NCBI GenBank assembly: GCA_030062745.1
Contig: CP099841.1
Location: 16,543,063-16,607,062, forward strand
Source: Capitulum mitella
Lineage: Eukaryota; Arthropoda; Thecostraca; Pollicipedomorpha; Pollicipedidae
Direction of reading: 5' to 3'
DNA: 64,000 nt
Below are positions 57,601-64,000 of this stretch, piece after piece (within the stretch, counting starts at the first letter, position 1; every line of letters starts with the position of its first letter). Position numbers and translations under genes: made by a program. A model generated the notes under the pieces. That model worked only from the letters and a program-made list of their open reading frames with translations. It was not told where the DNA came from and made no database searches.

Positions 57601-58584
57601 TGAAGTGCTGGCGCTGTTCGAAAGAGATCCCAGGTGCAGTACAGATTATCTCCAAAGCAAATGCCAAGGCTCAGTGCTTTCAAAATGCTGGTTGACCGAT
57701 CCTCCGGAACAACAGGCCATACAAGGCCGCAAATGAAGTGTGGCGGACGGTCCCAGTTCTTTGATGACCAGGTCGACAGGGTGCGTAACTTTATCCAACC
57801 ATTTCGGAAGGGAGGAAAGCATGCATCCCTCCCCATCATAGTCAGGTTGCTTGACATTTCTACTGCATCGGTATGGAGAGTGTTGTGGAAGAAACTGGGC
57901 CTGCAAGCCACACACTGTCATGCTTCTCACTCCCAGGCACAATGCGGACCGGGATCCTGCCTTCTGCCACGACGGATGAATTCGAAGCGATGGTAATTTC
58001 GACTGATTAAAAATGGTTCTGTCCGAAAAAAAAACGCAGAACAAGCAAGCTGAACGGTATTGGGTAACCAACCAAACAACCCCAATGTAGCCAGTGAGTA
58101 CCGTATCTAAGGCGGGAAAAAGGCATGCGCTGGGCTGCCATCGTGCAAGGGCGAGTCGTAACTTTTGTCGCTGGTCAGACTTACTGCCTGCTTCTTCGGA
58201 GCGAGCTATGGCCTCAAATACGCACGCTTTCAAGAAAGCGACAGTACCGGTTCCAACAAGACGGTGTGGCTGTGCACACCTCCCTCGCCGTCCGGTCCTG
58301 GTCATCAAGAAAGTTTCCGCGACCAGGTCATCAACCGCCATACGCCTCGCCCATGGCCTGCACGCAGCCCGGATCTGTCACCCCTAGACTTCAGTTTCTG
58401 GTCGGTGGCGATCTCAGAAGTCCGACGAGCCGCCCCAGCAACGCTACAAGAGTTGAAGCGGGTAGTGGATGAGTTCGAGCCAGTCATCAAACCGAGTCAA
58501 GTTAATCGCGCTGTGCGCAGCTTGCACGGACGAGCCGCGCCATACGTCAAACGGAACGGCGCTTCTGTTGAAACAGCACGGTGA
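57601..58584 (+). pseudogene. Tc1/mariner-group transposase, decayed
   Basis: Fragments in several frames follow family order. An N-terminal DNA-binding part carries DISTASVWRVLWKKLGLQAT (about 57,853-57,912). Then come GMRWAAIVQGRVVTFVAG and FQQDGVAVHTSLAVRSW with a catalytic Asp (about 58,119-58,300). After a frameshift, RPWPARSPDLSPLDFSFWSV, the catalytic PDLSPLDF block, leads to VRSLHGRAAPYVKR and a stop at 58,584. The segment between about 57,980 and 58,120 is degenerate. At least two frameshifts make it inactive. It is a different lineage from the relic at 18.6-19.4 kb, judging by the PDLSPLDF versus PTEDIWG motifs. Confidence 0.82.
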
Positions 58585-59204
58585 ATGCTGGGTCAGTGAT
58601 CATGGATATAAAATGTCCCAGTATTAATTTGCGCTTCATGGCAAAACGTTACAACTACACAGTATTTATACACTCACCAGTCATTTAAAAAAATTCCATT
58701 TGCAGTGAAAATCCCTATATCAACGCTGGGATGCTGAAAATTGGCGGACAGGAGCACGTGATACGTACCATTGGATACATGTAGGCTGTTTTGCGTGCCA
58801 GTAGCTTTATTTTGGTGTGTGCGGGACGCACGTGCTCAGGTGCACCCCTTTTGCAGTTCAGACCTCTGGATTGGAAGCCATTGATGCTGAAGGCACCAAA
58901 TTTGGTGGTGGGCTGCTAAGTCACAAACACTATCCGGGACAACCAAGCAGTGGCAATATGTCACCCATGTGAGCATGCAGTTTGTTGGACTTGGGATCCT
59001 CCGACTGCGGGAAGTTGCACAGTCGATTTTGTATTTTTTGCCTGCATGACTAGGAAGCAGTAAAGTAGAGATAAAGCAGGCTGTTACAGAAACAGAGGCG
59101 ATGCAACAGACAGTAGACAAAAAGTATGACATTTCGATTTTCACCCAAAACCAACCGTGTAAAGCGTTGGTTTGCCTCTGGTTTGCAAGGGGTAAAGATA
59201 CTGA
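58585..59204. other. Intergenic sequence, no gene seen
   Basis: 3' flank of the transposase relic; no terminal repeat was found. Confidence 0.3.
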
Positions 59205-59375
59205 CAGAAAAACTGGGGATCTGGTGAAACAGAAGCTGGGAATCTGAGACATACAAGCTGAGAATCTGGTGACAAAGATACTGGGGTTTGGTGACGGGAT
59301 GCATAGAACCTGGTAGTGGAGAAGCTGAGGATCTAGTGACAGACAAGCTGAGGATGTGGTAACACAGAAGCGTAG
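59205..59375. repeat. ~24-bp repeat, second locus of GAAGCTGAGGATCTGGTGAC units
   Basis: Five to six imperfect units matching the array at 50,330-50,425. Confidence 0.75.
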
Positions 59376-61168
59376 GAACAGGTGGCACGGAAAGTGGGCG
59401 TCATCGGAGGTGTTTTCGGCTGACTGGCGCTACCAAGGATCAGACTTGTGAGGAAGTGAGGGGGAGGGTACTCAGCTAGGAGGGGGTCACAGGACAGTTG
59501 GGATGCAAAATGTTTTTTTGTCTTTGTCAAAGATGGAATGAAATACTGAAATGAGGGAGGTGTACAATGTCCTATCACCAAAATGAATACGCCATTAACG
59601 CTATTCAGCAGCGTATAGAAGCATTCTTCCTCTCAATATGTACCTAAATGGGCAAATGACAAACTGTTCACGATATCTTGTCAATCAGAAAAAGCCAAAC
59701 AAAGCAGCAAATAGAGATTAGCTTGCCGAACAACATCTCTTGGTCTTCAGATTATCATAGTCTGTACGAGAAAATCGAGAGTATGGTGCATCGATCTTGG
59801 TCATGCATCTGTCGGGCTCTGGCGCGATCTGAGACGTGTTTACCAAACCGCTCACTTTAGCAAAACCAGCCTCATCATAAATGTATGCAAAGGAAGTGGA
59901 GGCATAGAAAAGCAATCGACAGGACTGTTAACAAAGCTATCAAAGAAATACATTTGGCGGTGCAGAAAACGCTCAATGTACTCAAGAACCCAGGGATTTG
60001 CCGACTCGCTAGTCGTGCGTTCATGGAAGATAAATACGCCAATGTGGTTAGCGGGAGCAGAGTTTGTAGTATGTTCACCCACTTGTAGTTTGTTGGCCGG
60101 CTGTTTATTTGATGGTTATGCTGTCGACGTCGTGCCTGCCATACTGTGTGACATGTTACCCGGAATACCGTGCCGGGAATGTGGTGTGGCAAGTTTGCCG
60201 TAATGGTGTCATGACATTGTATGCATGTTAACAAACGAGAAACCGAAGGGAAGCGTGAAGCAGAAATGTGGACGTTTGGGTGCAAAATGCCTATAAATGG
60301 TATAAAAACAATGTATTCTTCTACCGCCAAACGAGGGAGCCGTGCTATGTCCGCTGACAAAACTGGTTCGGCATCAATACTGTATTCTTCTACCGTCAAA
60401 AAAAAATCAGTAACAATTCACAGCATGGTGCAGGTCCTGTGCGACTTATTCCGGATGTACAGTAGCACTCAAAACGACAAAACTTGACACCGCGACTCAG
60501 GCGACGAAAAAGACATTCCAAGCCATATTAGGTAAAAATGGGTCGTGAGCAGTGAGAATAACGCCACATCGCTTTAGTCATAGCAAGTGCCTTCACTATG
60601 TTTGCCACTGGGCGGCAATGGCTTTTTACTTTTTCTGTGATCCTTTCGACTGCTGGCCTTCATTGTCAAGTACGTCTCTTCAAGCGTAGATGGTGTTTTG
60701 TCACCATCACTCCGAATTACACTGCAGCGTTCATTGACCAGGCATGCGAGGAAAACAGCCCCCGTCGAATCGGGTTGCGTTAGATCCTGTTCTTGAACAT
60801 ACCCTGATTTAACCAACACGCTTTTTCCTTTTTGCGATGCAAAGCTGGGCACAGCAAAGCATTATACTTTAAAGACTTCCTCTGCTCTGAGGACGAAAGG
60901 AAACGCCCACCTTCGATCACAGCTTCAATTTAATCCCAGTTTTTTTATGCTGGCGTCTTTTGAAGCTAGCACAGTGAATGCCACATAAACCGTCCATGTC
61001 TGGTCGATGTTCAGATCCCTAGTCAACGAACGTAATGACATCACAGATAACCACAACACACGGCACAGTTCCAGTTTGAAACAATAATACAATCCATGCA
61101 AAAATAGCTGAGCGCCTTTTGGGAAGCCATGGTGACAGGCTACCGCCGATTTTCTGCGCCGTTCCGTT
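59376..61168. other. Intergenic and probable 3'UTR of the minus-strand convertase gene
   Basis: ATTAAA on the minus strand at 60,934-60,929, about 235 bases after the stop codon, is a candidate polyadenylation signal. A 174-codon minus frame (start 60,399) and a 92-codon minus frame (start 60,852) have no recognisable domains. Confidence 0.35.
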
Positions 61169-61324
61169 CTAAATTCCCGAGTTAAATACGACTAGATGGT
61201 CCTCGTTACCGTCGCTTAAATCGTCCATGTGGTCATCATTCTGGTAATCGGTGAGCGCGAGACGCTCATCACTCTCAGTCAACTCCAGCACAGGAATGGT
61301 CCGCCTGCCAGTCTTTGAGCGACA
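61169..61324 (-). CDS. Convertase exon D: acidic cytoplasmic tail and stop
   Basis: Acceptor with a strong pyrimidine tract (TTTCCTCTTTCTTTACAG). Encodes CRSKTGRRTIPVLELTESDE, LALTDYQNDDHMDD and LVVFNSGI, then TAG at 61,171-61,169. Phase 0 matches exon C. Basic residues right after the membrane helix fit the positive-inside rule. Confidence 0.65.
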   Translation of the reverse strand, partial: CRSKTGRRTIPVLELTESDERLALTDYQNDDHMDDLSDGNEDHLVVFNSGI

Positions 61325-63729
61325 CTGTAAAGAAAGAGGAAACAAGAGATCAGCTCCGGCACGGAGATACCCCGTTTGCGCGTCTCAGTGATTTTAAGGG
61401 GAATAAAAACGATCCTTTCCCTAGTCCTTATTCTCTTCACTCTCAACATTGAAGATCACTCACACATTTCACTCCAGGCTCCCACCCGCTCTGAAATTAG
61501 AGCGTACCTGAAGCGCAGCGAAGATAACGGCGAACACGAACACCGAGGAGGCGCACCAGACCGCCGCCTGGACGTAGAACCAGCTGAAGGCGGAGACAGC
61601 CGGCGGGGGCGACGGGTACCGGCTGTCCACCGTTCGCCTTCGTGTGCCCCTCACGCAGTGTTCTGTCGGCCCCCAAGCCACTCACAACTCACTGCACCAC
61701 TGAGACGCAAACATGGACCGCAAACAACGGCGCGACATCGCAGTGGAGAAAACTGTACCACACGGTGTTGGAAAAAACACAACACAGCGTCGGTGAAAAC
61801 AGGAGGACACGGCGCCGGAGAAAACAATACAGCAAAACGCCGGGCAAGAACAGCACAACTCGGCGCTGGGGAGTTCGGCCACGCTGCAGGAGACTGAAAG
61901 CATGAGCATCCAAACAACAGCGTCCGGCAGTCAGTCTGTTTCAGACCTGTGCTCTCATGGCTGGCTGGAGCCCGGCCACACATGCTGTATGATTCAGAAG
62001 CCAGCTGGGCCATAATGGAGCACGGAGAGCGAACGGTGACTGACCGTGGCTGGGGTCGCACGGACAGCACGAGCTCGGCTGGGGCTGCGCGAGATGCCGC
62101 TCGCAACAGGGCAGACAGCGGTGCTGCGGCAACTGCAGACGGAGCTCACCTGGGGACAGAACGGCCTGAACACCAAGCGTCCGCAGCCACAACAGAGGAC
62201 AAGGACAGTGTGCATGACCCGCAGCAGACAGCAGGGATCATGGGGAGGCAGGGTCATGGCTGGCATGGCACATGTCATGAACGGCTCTAGCGATATCATC
62301 TACAGTTAAAGTGCACTTATTTGGCTTGTTAGCGCCTATCGTTACTCATCAAACCTCATTTATATAAAGTCATCAGTAATAACAACAAGACAAAGCAATA
62401 ATAACATCCGTTTCGTGTTTCTGATGTACTGTTCAGCATATTGAAGTCTGCAGTACTGGGAGCCCGCAAATCTATTGCGAGGTAAACAATTCAGACGGAG
62501 CAAATGTGGCACGGTGTGTGAGCACAGCCTCGTTGGGAAATTAACATGGCAAAGGAAAAAGAAAGATTTACCTCCGTGGCAGAAGTAGCAACAGGAGTAG
62601 GAGAAGGATTCAAACGCCGCCATGTAAATTAAACTAAGGATCAACAAACGCGTTACACGGTTGGCTTGGTGTCAAAATCGAAGCAGTGTATCCCGCCCAG
62701 ACCGGCGCATCCGCTTCGTACCAGCAATAAAGGCGGATGACAAGAGCAAGTCATATTCCCATTCATGCAACGGCACATGTCCACAGTGAAAGAAATCTAC
62801 GTAACAACGGCGCACTGTGAGCAATGGAAAAAAGCGCGCGGCCGGCGAGGCTCGTACTCGGGTCTTCTGATTCCGAGCCAAACTTTATCACCAAAACACC
62901 ACGCTTCCAAAGTACAAGCGGGCTGTCTGGGATGGGATAACTTAGGTTAACTGCACTGCTCACGTCTAACAGAGTCCGTAAAAAAGGCACACGCGCGCCG
63001 CACGTGGCCCGTTGCAGCCCTGGCCTTCATATGCGGCGCTGTTGGACATACCTTGTACTGGTCTATCTACCCACCAAATTTCAACCACCTGAGTCACTTC
63101 CTCTGGCAATGGAAAGTCCCCGAGTCCAAATCAAAATTCGTGTAGCTGATCGCCATGTGGAATGCACCTGGGTGCCGACTACAAAAGCCAGTAGCAGCAA
63201 GTTGGACCCATGGTGTCACCAAGCCTTGGGTCAACAGCACCCGCAGTTTGACCTGTGACCTTGTAAAATGTCTGTCTGCCCCCGTACCGCGCCCGCACGT
63301 AATGATACTTGTACTCGTCATTACCTGAATTCCGCAGAGGTCCGGCTCACGCCAAGTGGCACGTGCCATACGTGTAGAAGGAAGCCAAAGCCACTGCTAA
63401 AGGGCCCATCGCTTCGAAAATTCTGGTGTACGCAGCACCAGGAAGGCTCATTCAGGAGACGCTGCTGATGCTGACCAGGCCTTCTGAGCCAGGCATGAAC
63501 GGCTCAACGCATACATTAGTTGCCGGCCGTTGTTCAGCCCACTCACCAGCGCACGAGCTACAGTTGCTAGGACCGGCTCCTATGCACGTGCCGCAAGTCT
63601 CGTGGCACGTCTGGCACAGCTGGGAGGCATGCGAGAAATACTGTCGACCGGCACAGGCTGAGCACGTGCCTTCACCGACAAGAAGCTCGTACCCTTCACG
63701 GCAGGAACTGCACTCAGTCACTGTCCCGC
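61169..63729 (-). CDS. Furin-like protease 2 / PCSK5-type proprotein convertase, 3' exons only
   Basis: Four minus-strand exons join in phase: 63,729-63,476, 62,132-62,045, 61,680-61,508, 61,324-61,169. In order they encode a furin-like cysteine-rich repeat (CQTCHETCGTCIGAGPSNCS), a CC-rich end (CLPCCERHL then SSCCPCDPSH), a Pro/Ser linker, one transmembrane helix (AAVWCASSVFVFAVIFAA) and a 51-residue cytoplasmic tail. The tail has a Tyr motif and acidic clusters (DYQNDDHMDDLSDGNEDH), as in convertases that cycle through the trans-Golgi network. The S8 protease and P domains would lie beyond 64,000 and are not in the window. Family role: cleavage of proproteins after basic sites. Another membrane protein with furin repeats cannot be excluded. 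The gene converges on R7BP. Confidence 0.6.
61508..61680 (-). CDS. Convertase exon C: linker and transmembrane segment
   Basis: Starts with TG to complete a Val codon, then AWGPTEHCVRGTRRR, a Pro-rich linker and SWFYVQAAVWCASSVFVFAV to FAALQ, ending at donor GTACGC. The ~20-residue hydrophobic run with an aromatic lead is a type I membrane helix. A TGA lies immediately upstream in frame, so an acceptor here is required. Confidence 0.6.
62045..62132 (-). CDS. Convertase exon B: CC-rich end of the cysteine domain
   Basis: Encodes LPQHRCLPCCERHLAQP then SSCCPCDPSH; donor GTCAGT. The acceptor at 62,133 (GTCTGCAG) gives the phase needed after exon A. A stronger-looking acceptor eleven bases upstream (TTCTGTCCCCAG, exon start 62,143) would not match exon A's phase, so the 5' edge is uncertain. 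Confidence 0.55.
62990..63375 (-). mobile_element. Dispersed repeat, inverted partner of 56,245-56,565
   Basis: Lies in the intron between convertase exons A and B. Similarity is colinear on the opposite strand with the copy 6.7 kb away; the frames across it (for example CGIQVMT) are remnants. Confidence 0.6.
63476..63729 (-). CDS. Convertase exon A: furin-like cysteine-rich repeat
   Basis: Acceptor CTTGTTTCAG; two bases, then GTVTECSSCREGYELL, CSACAGRQYF, CQTCHETCGTCIGAGPSNCS and CVEPFMPGSEGL; donor GTCAGC. The CxxC..C..TC.TC.G.G...C..C spacing is the furin-like repeat. An alternative donor GTATGC lies before VCVEPF, in the same phase. Confidence 0.65.
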
Positions 63730-64000
63730 CTGAAACAAGGTCGCTTCAACAGTTCCACCCTTCATCCAGAGGAGCGAAAGGTTCGGTGAACAGAATCGGT
63801 GAACAGAACAGAATAGCAGCGTTGCGAAGGCGTTCCCCCTGGGCCTAACACCGACGCGTGGCCGATCGTCCTGCTGCTGCGGTGTGGTGAAAACTGTCCT
63901 GCCGTCGGGCGGGGAACTTGTCTCGTGACACCACGAGCTCTAGTTCAAACGTCGGCAGTGCGGTACACACAACTGGCTGGCTCTGAGCGGACGGCAAACG
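63730..64000. other. Convertase intron, no exon seen
   Basis: Sequence upstream of exon A on the minus strand. No further cysteine-rich exon was recognised before the window ends. Confidence 0.35.

Noticed and set aside
59875..60399. 174-codon minus-strand frame
   Set aside because: No recognisable motif, and a competing plus-strand frame is equally plausible; not supported as a gene.
61651..62106. 151-codon minus-strand frame overlapping the convertase
   Set aside because: Runs in a different frame from exons B and C and crosses their intron; it is a GC-rich shadow.

Overview
This window is a stretch of repeat-rich animal nuclear DNA, almost certainly from an arthropod. The evidence is widely spaced short exons with GT-AG introns, an interstitial array of (CCTAA)n, which is the arthropod telomere motif TTAGG on the other strand, many AT and CT microsatellites, and decayed DNA transposons of the Harbinger, Tc1/mariner, hAT and TTAA-type (piggyBac-like) groups. 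I cannot name the species; a crustacean or chelicerate would fit. I saw no rRNA, tRNA, CRISPR or bacterial operon structure.

Layout. From 1 to 6.2 kb lie microsatellites, a homopolymer-block stretch that looks like an assembly artefact (1.9-2.17 kb), a hAT MITE with a perfect 8-bp target duplication (2.3-2.9 kb) and a broken Harbinger transposase (4.1-5.0 kb). From 6.2 to 7.3 kb is a CpG-rich block that looks like a promoter and 5'UTR. From 7,304 to 41,469 (+ strand) I reconstruct a complete five-exon gene for a homologue of the R7-RGS binding protein (R7BP/RGS7BP): 233 residues, matched phases at all four introns, ending in a basic stretch and a Cys-Cys-Cys palmitoylation-type tail. None of its exons stands out as a long ORF. 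Its introns are filled with non-autonomous transposons, minisatellites, a mariner relic and a 2-kb inverted duplication. From 41.5 to 61 kb are minisatellites, MITEs, a perfect 34-bp palindrome, a retroelement ORF broken by a 34-bp duplication, the telomere-like array and a second mariner relic. From 61,169 to 63,729 (- strand) are the last four exons I can assemble of a furin-2/PCSK5-type proprotein convertase: furin-like cysteine repeat, CC-rich end, transmembrane segment and acidic cytoplasmic tail. The two genes face each other tail to tail.

The two genes have no evident joint function: R7BP anchors R7-RGS/Gbeta5 complexes at membranes to speed G-protein shut-off, and the convertase would process secreted proproteins. 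The least expected item is a 55-58 bp hairpin sequence ending in CAAC repeats that was inserted twice, each time with a perfect 12- or 16-bp target-site duplication. It behaves like an extremely short retroposon. All homology calls come from recognising motifs by eye; no search was run.
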